The notes: generated by a model not told the origin, from the sequence alone. A stretch of 7,053 nt of DNA from Cryomorphaceae bacterium (GCA_003564735.1 PXEK01000286.1:1-7053), one strand, 5' to 3'; positions 1 through 6,549 are shown, numbered from the stretch's first letter. Made by a program: numbers and translations.

Positions 1-1010
1 GCCACTTCCTTGGAGTGCTGCAGCAGGTTTTGCCCGTATGATGAGCGGTATTTCATGCGCCCAATCATTTTAATTAATTCGGGATGCATGTTGTGAATGC
101 CCAAGTCAATACACGTTCGTTTGCCTATATCAACAATTTCCTCTGAAATGCGCTTTTGAGTTTTGCCCACCACCTCTTCAATTCTGGCCGGGTGAATTCG
201 ACCATCGGTTACCAATTGGTGGAGCGACAACCGAGCTATTTCTCTCCTCACCGGGTCAAAACACGATAGAATGATGGCTTCGGGAGTATCATCAACAATT
301 ATTTCAACACCCGTGGCACTTTCCAAAGCGCGAATATTTCTACCCTCACGACCGATGATGCGCCCTTTGATATCATCACTTTCAATATTGAATACCGACA
401 CACTGTTTTCTATCGCATGTTCGGTAGCCACACGCTGAATACTTTGTATCACAATCTTTTTCGCCTCGTTATTCGCATTGATTTTTGCCTCATCAACAAT
501 TTCCTGAATCATTTGCATCGATTTGCTACGTGCATCTTCAATGAGTTCTTTTTTCAACTCTTCAGTAGCTTGTTGTGCTGAGATATCGCTCATATTTTCG
601 AGCAGTTCTACCCTCTTGTTATGTAGTTTATCCAGCTCTTCCTGCTTGATATTGATTGCTGAAAGCTGCTTATTGAGATCATCTTTTTTAATATTCAACT
701 CCTTATCCTTTCGGTTTACATCTTTCAATTTTTGATTCAGCGAGTTTTCTTTTTGTTTGATGCGCTGCTCGGCCTGGTTCATTTTATCCTTTTGCGAGCC
801 CACACGATTTTCGTGTTCTTCTTTGAGCTTTAAGAATTTTTCTTTGGCCTGAATCAACTTGCGTTCTTTAAGCAACTCGCCTTCTTTCTCGGCCTCTTTC
901 AAAATTTCGGCAGCCTTTTTTTGGTTAGCGCTTTTTGATAGCGCCCAAATTGCGCCGGCACCTGCCAAAATACCCGCGACGGCACCAATAACTAAACTAA
1001 TAACATCCAT
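1..1010 (-). CDS. rny: Ribonuclease Y, partial (C-terminus beyond window edge)
   Basis: Membrane-anchored endoribonuclease that starts mRNA decay. The translation opens with one hydrophobic segment (about residues 2-24), which would anchor the protein to the inner membrane. A long Lys/Glu/Gln-rich coiled coil follows (about 26-200). A KH RNA-binding domain comes next (about 205-270) and carries the GREG loop at 220-223 within [14 protein letters not shown]. The 336 complete codons end at QHSKEV, where the first HD-domain histidine (H332) appears, so the HD catalytic motif itself lies outside the window. The family is usually about 515-525 residues, so roughly two thirds is present. The start ATG (1008-1010) is directly followed by the membrane segment, as expected for the family. 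It is the last visible gene of a block with zapA, 99 bp downstream of it. I see no separate promoter in that gap, so co-transcription is likely. The identification is secure. Confidence 0.97.
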   Translation of the reverse strand, partial: MDVISLVIGAVAGILAGAGAIWALSKSANQKKAAEILKEAEKEGELLKERKLIQAKEKFLKLKEEHENRVGSQKDKMNQAEQRIKQKENSLNQKLKDVNRKDKELNIKKDDLNKQLSAINIKQEELDKLHNKRVELLENMSDISAQQATEELKKELIEDARSKSMQMIQEIVDEAKINANNEAKKIVIQSIQRVATEHAIENSVSVFNIESDDIKGRIIGREGRNIRALESATGVEIIVDDTPEAIILSCFDPVRREIARLSLHQLVTDGRIHPARIEEVVGKTQKRISEEIVDIGKRTCIDLGIHNMHPELIKMIGRMKYRSSYGQNLLQHSKEV

Positions 1011-1036
1011 TTTAAATCAAATTTTAATTCCTGTTG

Positions 1037-1053
1037 TGAGAAAATACTTCTCA
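1037..1053. repeat. Inverted repeat in the zapA-rny gap
   Basis: A perfect 6-bp inverted repeat, TGAGAA / TTCTCA with a 5-nt AATAC loop, lies in the 99-bp gap between zapA and rny and ends 26 bp before the rny start. A further TGAGAA copy sits at 1083-1088. In the transcript it could form a small hairpin in the rny leader. It lacks a T-tract and is AT-rich, so it is not a convincing terminator. A processing or translation-control role is only a guess, and a repeat this short in AT-rich DNA may be chance. Confidence 0.3.
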
Positions 1054-1109
1054 TTTTCTACTAAAAGTAAAGCCTCGAAACTTGAGAAGAAAGAAATTTG
1101 GAATTAAAA

Positions 1110-1415
1110 TTAATCGGTAAAACTTCCCGATAAATACTCAGCGATTTGCTGTTGCACTTTTTCAACCTCAGCTGATGAGTCGGTTAAAACCTCGGCGGCC
1201 CGTTGTTCTGCAGCCAAACTTTTATCTGCAAAATACAAAGCCGTCATCGCCAGTAAGTCTTGCTTATCTCTTACGGCGTAGGAATTTTCCAATTCCCGCA
1301 TATTTTCGTTGATATAATCAACGGCTTTACGTATTTGCTCCTCTTCATCTCTGTTGATAGTCAGCGGGTAAACCCTATTGGCTATCGTCACCTTTATGGA
1401 AAGTTTATCACTCAT
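1110..1415 (-). CDS. zapA: Cell division protein ZapA
   Basis: A small cytoplasmic protein that binds FtsZ and cross-links its protofilaments, stabilising the division ring. The 101-residue product has the ZapA layout. An N-terminal beta region (residues 4-21) contains IKVTIANRVYPLTI and leads into a helix with acidic residues and a conserved-looking AVDYINENMRELE stretch (31-43). A long C-terminal helix follows (about 50-95), with LLAMTALYFADKSL at 54-67, and would form the dimer/tetramer coiled coil. The length matches the family. Its ATG lies 9 bp after the stop codon of the upstream coiled-coil gene, which indicates one transcript and probable translational coupling. A GGGGA run directly abuts the ATG and is too close to act as a ribosome-binding site. 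Having rny downstream agrees with an arrangement I recall as common in Bacteroidota. Confidence 0.93.
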   Translation of the reverse strand: MSDKLSIKVTIANRVYPLTINRDEEEQIRKAVDYINENMRELENSYAVRDKQDLLAMTALYFADKSLAAEQRAAEVLTDSSAEVEKVQQQIAEYLSGSFTD

Positions 1416-1424
1416 TCCCCGGCG

Positions 1425-1715
1425 TTAATCGTTTAAAAGTGCTATACACCGATCCACTTCCTGAATCAGCTCGCTTACATGTCGCTTCATTTGGTCAGTA
1501 TTTTGGTTGCCCCCGGCAGTATTCGCCACCATCCCGGCTTCCAATTGCTTTTCCAAATCGGCGTTTTTTTCCATTTTTTCTCTCAACTCCCTCTCGAGAA
1601 CCTCGACAGTTTTTTGCGCTTGCAAAGCCTTATTTCGCTCAGCCTCACACTTATCAATCAATTGATTAACGAGCTTTTGCAAACTGTCGAAATTCGGTTG
1701 TTTTTCTTTAACCAT
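1425..1715 (-). CDS. Small coiled-coil protein, putative ZapA partner (ZapB-like role inferred)
   Basis: A predicted 96-residue cytoplasmic protein with no signal peptide or membrane segment. Residues 10-60 are strongly helical with heptad-like hydrophobic spacing and many Glu, Lys and Gln, typical of a coiled coil. A Gly/Asn/Thr-rich linker (about 61-74) follows, then a short C-terminal helix with HVSELIQEVDRCIALLND at 79-96. I chose the ATG at 1713-1715. The longer reading from 1787 would add 24 residues without coiled-coil character and would run through the predicted promoter at 1746-1776. It is the first gene of the block and ends 9 bp before zapA. By position and build it could be a ZapB-like division factor, but I cannot see homology to enterobacterial ZapB, and the role is inferred from neighbours only. 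The gene itself is well supported; its function is unknown. Confidence 0.85.
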   Translation of the reverse strand: MVKEKQPNFDSLQKLVNQLIDKCEAERNKALQAQKTVEVLERELREKMEKNADLEKQLEAGMVANTAGGNQNTDQMKRHVSELIQEVDRCIALLND

Positions 1716-1745
1716 CAAGCCTATTTTAGCGTAAAAAACTTTGAA

Positions 1746-1776
1746 CAAAAATAGCGCGATACATCGGTTAAAACAA
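1746..1776 (-). promoter_or_regulatory. Bacteroidota-type promoter for the coiled-coil/zapA/rny block
   Basis: Read on the minus strand, positions 1753-1746 are TATTTTTG, an exact match to the -7 consensus TAnnTTTG. A TTG (1776-1774) lies 20 nt upstream of it, which fits the -33 element and spacing. Transcription would start near 1738-1740, about 25 nt before the ATG at 1715. The promoter drives away from the divergent M23 gene. This is a motif match only. Confidence 0.55.
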
Positions 1777-1866
1777 GTTTTGGCCAAATTATTGTCATAT
1801 GCCTTTCAATAGGGGCACGTTCAACTTTAATTCTATAAAGATGAGCAGTAAAATGTCGTTACATAT

Positions 1867-1874
1867 TATGTTTG
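1867..1874 (+). promoter_or_regulatory. Possible -7 element just ahead of the M23 gene
   Basis: TATGTTTG matches TAnnTTTG exactly and ends 8 nt before the chosen start codon at 1883. If used, the transcript would be almost leaderless. No TTG lies at the expected -33 distance, so this is weak. The true promoter may instead lie further upstream, within 1716-1860. Confidence 0.2.
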
Positions 1875-1882
1875 CACCGCGT

Positions 1883-3616
1883 ATGATGAAGTATATTTTA
1901 TTCATTCTCCCTCTTTTGGGTTTTTCCGTTTTTGGTCAGAACCCCAATGCACTGCCAAAGGACTATTTCGACTCTCCCGTGGACATTCCGATTTACCTGG
2001 CCGGTAATTTTGGTGAGATTAGAGGCAATCATTTTCACGCAGGAATAGACATAAAAACCAATCAGGTAGAAGGCCTGCCTGTGTACGCCGCCGCCGAAGG
2101 TTTTGTATCCCGAATAAAAATTGGCGTATTCGGTTACGGGAAAGCGGTTTACGTTGAACACCCTAACGGCTTCACCACATGTTATGCACACTTGCTCCAC
2201 CTCAATGACGAACTTGAAACATACATCAGGGAGCAACAGTACAAAATGAAAAGCTATGAGGTGGATGTTTATCCTAAACCGGGTGCATTACCCGTAAAAC
2301 GCGGCGAGGAAATTGCCAAGTCAGGCAATACGGGCGGCTCGGGCGGACCCCACATTCATTTTGAAATTCGAAAAACCGACGGTCAGGTACCTATAAACCC
2401 ACTGTTATTCAATTTTGACATAAAAGACGATATTAAACCCATCATAAAAACCATTTCGGTTTATCCGCTCAATGACACCTCCCTTGTAAACGGAAAACAC
2501 GAACCTCTACACACCACCGTTAGAGGGGGGAACGGAAGTTACCATTTACCGGGCCCGCTAAAATTAACCGCACGAGGAGTAATAGGATTAGGAATTGAAA
2601 CCATTGACAAAGCCAACGGGAGTTATAACCGTTTAGGTGCTTATCGAGTTTCTCTCATAGTTGACACTGACACACTTCACCGCCATCAAATGTTTGAAAT
2701 TCCGTTTGCGCTCACACGGTACATCAACACACACATCGACTATAAGGAAACGAAAAAAAGAAGGCGCCGGGTGCAAAAGTGCTTTATTGAACCCAATAAT
2801 AAGCTGAACATTTACCAATCATCACCGGCGCGCGGCAAACTGTTTTTCAGTGAATTTGGACACCGTATTTCTTTTGAAGTAAAAGATGCCTACGGCAATA
2901 CTTCCCTCATCAATTTTGAAATAGATGTAGATAAACAAACACCCGGCGGTAAAAAATTACCCCCCGAAAACAGTACGCGCTTTTCATATAAAACAGAGAA
3001 TGTTTTTGAAGATAACGGCATACGGGTGCGATTCCCGGCCTACTCCCTGTATAATGATTTGGATTTTGTACACAAAAAAGAGTTTCCGCTGCGTCGCAGT
3101 TTCAGTGCCGTGCATCACATTGGCGATGTTTACACGCCTCTACATAAGTATATTGATGTCACCCTGCGGTTACATGATGTGCCCCCACATCTTAGAGGGA
3201 AGCTTTACGCGGTTTCGCTAAATGAGAAAATGAGGGTAATTAGTCCGGAGGGCGGTAGTATTTCACCATCGAGAAATGACTTCACTTTCAAAACACGAAG
3301 CCTGGGTCCTTACACGGTATATGCCGACACCAATGCGCCCACCATTCAAAAGATGTTTGCGGCGGCGGTTCCTGCTCTGACCAAAAAAGACCAACTCATA
3401 TTTAAAATACGCGATACTGAATCGGGAATTAAAAAGTACGAAGGGTTTGTGAACGGCAATTGGGTGCTGATGGAGTACGATTACAAAACGGCTGAGTTTG
3501 TTTTTACTCCTGATGATACGCGTTTATCGCCCGGGGTTCACACCTTAAAGGTTTATATTACTGATGCTGTTGGAAATACAGCCGTTGAGGAAACCTCATT
3601 CCGGTTTTCATACTAA
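1883..3616 (+). CDS. Secreted M23 (LytM-type) zinc metallopeptidase with long C-terminal region
   Basis: Probable periplasmic or surface peptidoglycan endopeptidase, or a LytM-type amidase activator. From the ATG at 1883 the product is 577 residues. It begins with a signal peptide (MMKYILFILPLLGFSVFG, probable cleavage before Q19). The M23 domain spans about 35-180 and appears catalytically complete: H52 and D56 in HFHAGID, H103 in CYAHL, and H157/H159 in GPHIHFE, preceded by a GNTGGSGG loop. The remaining ~390 residues have no motif I can name. They look beta-rich, and DAYGNT and DAVGNT echo one another, suggesting repeated sandwich-like domains. A basic patch (KKRRRR) sits at 291-296. An in-frame upstream ATG at 1799 would put 28 residues ahead of the signal peptide, so 1883 (or 1886) is preferred. 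The gene is divergent from the zapA block. An active enzyme is likely from the ligands; its substrate and link to division are inferred. Confidence 0.93.
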   Translation: MMKYILFILPLLGFSVFGQNPNALPKDYFDSPVDIPIYLAGNFGEIRGNHFHAGIDIKTNQVEGLPVYAAAEGFVSRIKIGVFGYGKAVYVEHPNGFTTCYAHLLHLNDELETYIREQQYKMKSYEVDVYPKPGALPVKRGEEIAKSGNTGGSGGPHIHFEIRKTDGQVPINPLLFNFDIKDDIKPIIKTISVYPLNDTSLVNGKHEPLHTTVRGGNGSYHLPGPLKLTARGVIGLGIETIDKANGSYNRLGAYRVSLIVDTDTLHRHQMFEIPFALTRYINTHIDYKETKKRRRRVQKCFIEPNNKLNIYQSSPARGKLFFSEFGHRISFEVKDAYGNTSLINFEIDVDKQTPGGKKLPPENSTRFSYKTENVFEDNGIRVRFPAYSLYNDLDFVHKKEFPLRRSFSAVHHIGDVYTPLHKYIDVTLRLHDVPPHLRGKLYAVSLNEKMRVISPEGGSISPSRNDFTFKTRSLGPYTVYADTNAPTIQKMFAAAVPALTKKDQLIFKIRDTESGIKKYEGFVNGNWVLMEYDYKTAEFVFTPDDTRLSPGVHTLKVYITDAVGNTAVEETSFRFSY

Positions 3617-3635
3617 TTTACCGCCGGTATATTTG
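3605..3635 (+). promoter_or_regulatory. Bacteroidota-type promoter for the gene at 3680
   Basis: TATATTTG at 3628-3635 matches the -7 consensus TAnnTTTG exactly. TTTT at 3605-3608, 19 nt upstream, is a partial match to the -33 TTTG. The -33 part lies inside the last codons of the M23 gene. Predicted transcription start is near 3641-3643, giving a leader of roughly 38 nt. This suggests the small secreted protein can be expressed independently of the M23 gene. Confidence 0.45.
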
Positions 3636-3646
3636 AAACTTTTACC

Positions 3647-3663
3647 GTGTGAAACGTTTACAC
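3647..3663. repeat. Dyad-symmetric site in the leader of the 3680 gene
   Basis: GTGT-g-AAACGTTT-ACAC: an 8-bp perfect palindrome (AAACGTTT, 3652-3659) flanked by GTGT and ACAC arms that pair if one G (3651) is bulged out. It lies a few bases downstream of the predicted transcription start. It could be an operator for a dimeric regulator or simply chance symmetry. It has no proper loop or T-tract, so it is not a terminator for the M23 gene. Confidence 0.3.
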
Positions 3664-3679
3664 ATATACATAACGAATA

Positions 3680-4336
3680 ATGATGACTATAAAAATCTTA
3701 AAACTCACATTACTTGCAGCTTTTTTCACAGCAAATTTTGCGGTGGTAAATGCCCAAGAAGAAGACGATGATTTGCACCTGATACAGTTCTCGGGTGTTG
3801 TACTTGACGGTGACAGTCTAAATCCCTTGCCCTTTACCACTGTAATTATCGATAATACCAAGAGGGGTACAACCACCGATTTTTACGGCTACTTTTCTTT
3901 CGTTGCCGAACCGGGCGATACTATTCGTTTTTCAAGCGTGGGCTACCATACAGATTATTATGTTATTCCCGATACCTTAGAGGGAAACAGATACTCTATG
4001 ATTCAGGTTTTATCTCGTGATACGGTAGAGCTTAGCGAGGTAACTATTTACCCGTGGCCCGATAAGGATGAGTTTAGAGAAGCCTTTTTGAGTTTGCGGT
4101 TGCCCAATGATGATTTGCAACGTGCCCAACGCAACTTATCGAAGGATATGATGACTGCTAAGATGATGAACATGTCGATGCACGACGGATCGGCAAATTT
4201 CAAGTATCAAATGTACCAACGCAATCGCACTATTTATGAAGCGGGACAGTACCCTTCATTTACGATTTTAAACCCGGTGGCGTGGGCACAATTTATTCAA
4301 GCTTGGAAAGACGGTGCTTTCAAAAAGGATTATTAG
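3680..4336 (+). CDS. Secreted protein with carboxypeptidase-regulatory-like domain, function unknown
   Basis: A 218-residue exported protein. Residues 1-25 form a signal peptide (Lys-containing start, hydrophobic LTLLAAFFTANFAVV, then NAQ), followed by an acidic EEDDD stretch. Residues about 35-124 form one carboxypeptidase-regulatory-like beta-sandwich, recognisable from GVVLDGDSLNPLPFTTVII, GTTTDFYGYFSF and IRFSSVGYH. In Bacteroidota this domain commonly caps TonB-dependent receptors, but here there is no plug or beta-barrel. The C-terminal ~90 residues are helical and polar, with a methionine cluster at 157-167 (six Met in eleven residues) and aromatic residues near the end. I do not recognise a function for this part. 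Starts at 3680 and 3683 (adjacent ATGs) are equally possible. The gene follows the M23 gene by 63 bp on the same strand but has its own promoter candidate. A role in envelope assembly is a guess from the context. Confidence 0.88.
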   Translation: MMTIKILKLTLLAAFFTANFAVVNAQEEDDDLHLIQFSGVVLDGDSLNPLPFTTVIIDNTKRGTTTDFYGYFSFVAEPGDTIRFSSVGYHTDYYVIPDTLEGNRYSMIQVLSRDTVELSEVTIYPWPDKDEFREAFLSLRLPNDDLQRAQRNLSKDMMTAKMMNMSMHDGSANFKYQMYQRNRTIYEAGQYPSFTILNPVAWAQFIQAWKDGAFKKDY

Positions 4337-4426
4337 TTGAGAATTGCGCAAAATGGCTGCTAAGCCTGCAAGTAACACCCATCTTTTAAGTTGGCATTTT
4401 ATTATTATCCGCACATTTATTCGGTG

Positions 4427-6316
4427 CTAACTCTGATTTTGATCCAGCTTAGAAAAAACAGAGTTTTTACTGATAAACTCGGGAACGATTTTCTTCATTT
4501 GCAGCACCATTTTTGAATTGTCTTGCTTCCCGTAGAGATCAATAAGCGTTTTTATTTCCTTGGAAACCTCATCAAAATCATGCGTTCGGGTTTTTGCCCT
4601 CATAATTTTAGGGTGATGCGTTTTAAGCGTATTTTCTTCATTGGCGAGCAGCTCTTCATACAGCTTTTCGCCGGGGCGGAGTCCGGAATATTTGATGTCA
4701 ATATCGCGATGCGGTTCCAAACCACTCAACTTAATCATTTTTACTGCTAAATCAATAATTTTTACCGGCCGCCCCATGTCGAAAATAAAAATTTCACCCC
4801 CCTCACCCATGATTCCTGCCTCTACAACGAGCTGACAGGCCTCGGGAATGGTCATAAAAAACCGTGTAATTTCAGGATGGGTAACCGTTAGCGGGCCGCC
4901 GTTTTCAATTTGCTTGCGAAATAACGGAATTACCGAGCCGTTAGAGCCCAACACATTACCAAAGCGAGTAGTTATGTATTTCGTGTTTTTCGCCACATTG
5001 TTTTTACTCTGCGCATAAATTTCGGCAATACGTTTTGAGGCGCCCATAACGTTTGTGGGGTTTACCGCCTTATCTGTGCTGACCATCACAAATTTATCTA
5101 CCCCAAACTCATCGGCTAAATCAACCAAGTTTAGTGTTCCAAACACGTTTGTTTTAACGGCCTCAGCGGGGTTAGCTTCCATTAACGGTACGTGTTTGTA
5201 GGCGGCTGCATGAAAAACGAGTTGAGGTTTGTACGTTTTAAATACATTGCGCAACCGCTCTTTTTCTCTAATATCACCCACAATCACCTCACACAAGTTG
5301 CGTCCGTAAGTATTTTCCACCTCCATTTCCAATTCATAAAGTGGGGTTTCCGCTTGATCAAATATCAAGATTTTCTCAGGATACAATTTGGCAATTTGAC
5401 GTACCAACCCCGAACCTATCGAACCCGCCGCGCCGGTAATCAAAACTACTTTTTGTTTCACCGCACCGGCCACCTTATCTTGCTCTAAACTTATGGCCTT
5501 GCGGCCCAACAGGTCTTCAATTTTAACGTTCTTAATTTGTTTTACGTTGATTTCTCCACCAATCCAATCCTGTACGGGCGGCACATGTAAAACTTTAGTT
5601 TTTACGGCTAAAGCTGCCTCAACAATCTCGGTTTTACGCTCGCGCTCCAAATTTTGAACGGCTATAATCAATTGATCTACGTCAGCGGAAGCCAACAAGG
5701 TTTCTGCTTCGCCCCCGCTTTTAATCAGAACCCCCTCCAAACGTTTCCCCACCTTATTATCATTATCATCGAGGAAGTACAGGACATTGTATTTTTTATC
5801 TGTAATTTTATCGAGAGCCCTTTTGGTATTAAGCCCTGATTCACCTGCTCCGAAAATCACTACATTAATTTTTTCGCCGTGATAACTGATAATCTCTCTG
5901 TAAATCATTTTAACGGTCACCCTCATTGCCGCCATAAAAAAGAAGGTGAGCAAAAAGGTGATAATCACGATAGAGTAAGGCAGGAAGTATTGACCGTTGA
6001 CTAAAAAGCCCACTAAATTGGAACCGGCCATAAAGCATGCAGCACTAAACGCCGCGAAAAAGACCCTTTGAAAATCATTAAAGCCTGTATGCCTAACGAT
6101 GCCGGCGTAGGTTTTAAAAATGAAAAAAGCGATTCCGTGACTGATTAACGAAACAGTAACTCCAATGGGAATAAGCAAGTATTCCGTATCAGGAATATCA
6201 AAATTAAAACGAAGTAAGTAGGCGACCAACAGCGCAATGGTGGAGATAATCAAGTCCAAAACCAGAATCATCCAGCGCGGAGCATTTTGTTCGTAGTTAA
6301 TGGTCATGTGTTTCAT
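4427..6316 (-). CDS. Membrane-bound UDP-sugar 4,6-dehydratase/epimerase (CapD/FlaA1/PglF/WbpM class)
   Basis: An inner-membrane enzyme that modifies a nucleotide sugar, typically UDP-GlcNAc, for surface polysaccharide or glycan synthesis. The 629 residues contain four membrane segments (about 14-36, 46-68, 83-107, 113-135). A first Rossmann domain follows with GAGESG at 156-161, then the catalytic SDR domain with GAAGSIGSG at 295-303. The active-site region reads STDKAVNPTNVMGASKR (413-429). T414, D415 and K416 correspond to the catalytic TDK of PglF-type dehydratases. M424 stands where short FlaA1/PseB enzymes have Tyr, as in the large membrane-bound members. The length fits the large class. 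The exact product (4,6-dehydration, with or without C5 epimerisation) cannot be read from sequence. ATGs at residues 1 and 4 are both plausible starts. The gene stands alone: convergent with 3680-4336 and divergent from gcvT, with no glycosyltransferases visible in the window. Confidence 0.93.
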   Translation of the reverse strand: MKHMTINYEQNAPRWMILVLDLIISTIALLVAYLLRFNFDIPDTEYLLIPIGVTVSLISHGIAFFIFKTYAGIVRHTGFNDFQRVFFAAFSAACFMAGSNLVGFLVNGQYFLPYSIVIITFLLTFFFMAAMRVTVKMIYREIISYHGEKINVVIFGAGESGLNTKRALDKITDKKYNVLYFLDDNDNKVGKRLEGVLIKSGGEAETLLASADVDQLIIAVQNLERERKTEIVEAALAVKTKVLHVPPVQDWIGGEINVKQIKNVKIEDLLGRKAISLEQDKVAGAVKQKVVLITGAAGSIGSGLVRQIAKLYPEKILIFDQAETPLYELEMEVENTYGRNLCEVIVGDIREKERLRNVFKTYKPQLVFHAAAYKHVPLMEANPAEAVKTNVFGTLNLVDLADEFGVDKFVMVSTDKAVNPTNVMGASKRIAEIYAQSKNNVAKNTKYITTRFGNVLGSNGSVIPLFRKQIENGGPLTVTHPEITRFFMTIPEACQLVVEAGIMGEGGEIFIFDMGRPVKIIDLAVKMIKLSGLEPHRDIDIKYSGLRPGEKLYEELLANEENTLKTHHPKIMRAKTRTHDFDEVSKEIKTLIDLYGKQDNSKMVLQMKKIVPEFISKNSVFSKLDQNQS

Positions 6317-6359
6317 TACAGCCAGGGCAAGCCGTGTTTTTATGGATTATTATAAAAAA

Positions 6360-6367
6360 CAAAATTA
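6360..6367 (-). promoter_or_regulatory. Possible -7 element for the sugar-nucleotide dehydratase gene
   Basis: On the minus strand, 6367-6360 reads TAATTTTG, an exact TAnnTTTG match 43 bp before the start codon at 6316, which would give a leader of roughly 35-40 nt. I find no TTG at the usual -33 distance, so the support is the -7 motif and its position only. Confidence 0.35.
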
Positions 6368-6408
6368 CCCATAACTTAGATAATAAGCGCTCTTTTCATT
6401 TGTAATTT

Positions 6409-6416
6409 TATCTTTG
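6409..6416 (+). promoter_or_regulatory. Possible -7 element for gcvT
   Basis: TATCTTTG matches TAnnTTTG exactly and is followed by a GC-rich stretch (CGCGCCGC), a pattern often seen at Bacteroidota transcription starts. No good -33 TTG lies at 19-21 nt. The predicted start is near 6422-6424, which leaves an unusually long leader of about 125-130 nt before the gcvT ATG. It faces away from the -7 element at 6360-6367, so the two promoters would be divergent and 41 bp apart. Confidence 0.4.
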
Positions 6417-6549
6417 CGCGCCGCAGAGGTTTACGAGGTGTATTCCTCGCATCATAAATAATCTGTTCGTCGGTGGATTGGGCGGTCAATATTTCACTTA
6501 GCGAAAATAAAACCGAAAACATTCTAACAATAATATTTATTCTATCGAA
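6417..6549 (+). other. Long gcvT leader region with a small hairpin
   Basis: The stretch between the predicted promoter and gcvT holds no ATG-initiated ORF. It contains a perfect stem CGAGG/CCTCG with a 6-nt loop at 6434-6449. A second GAGG at 6426-6429 could compete for the same CCTC arm, so two alternative pairings are possible. The last 60 bases are A/T-rich and unstructured, typical of Bacteroidota initiation regions without a Shine-Dalgarno. I looked for the conserved core of the glycine riboswitch, which would make sense for gcvT, and did not see it. A regulatory role is unproven. Confidence 0.3.

Noticed and set aside
523..1107. Plus-strand open frames (523-735, 859-1107) opposite rny
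   Set aside because: They are antisense shadows of RNase Y: low-complexity Ser/Leu/Phe-rich translations with no family resemblance, fully explained by the coiled-coil codons on the other strand.
1439..1754. Two overlapping plus-strand open frames opposite the coiled-coil gene
   Set aside because: Both are antisense to a well-supported minus-strand gene, have no recognisable motif, and overlap each other.
1898..2236. Minus-strand open frame within the M23 gene
   Set aside because: The M23 frame carries intact zinc ligands across exactly this region; the reverse frame is a shadow.
2753..2759. Run of seven A's in the M23 gene as a possible programmed frameshift site
   Set aside because: The downstream sequence continues in frame to a normal stop with plausible protein, and neither a stimulatory structure nor a sensible alternative product is evident.
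3619..3629. TACCG-C-CGGTA palindrome just after the M23 stop, as a terminator
   Set aside because: The arms leave no realistic loop and no T-tract follows. It also abuts the predicted -7 element of the next gene.
4355..4366. GGCT/AGCC hairpin between the convergent genes, as a bidirectional terminator
   Set aside because: The stem is only 4 bp, with no T-tract on the plus strand and only four T's on the minus strand. The 90-bp gap shows nothing stronger.
5192..5488. Plus-strand open frame of 98 codons within the dehydratase gene
   Set aside because: It is opposite the conserved Rossmann and catalytic region of the dehydratase and has no independent signature.
6417..6500. tRNA or glycine riboswitch in the gcvT leader
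   Set aside because: There is no cloverleaf with acceptor and T-arm pairing, and the conserved glycine-aptamer core is not seen.
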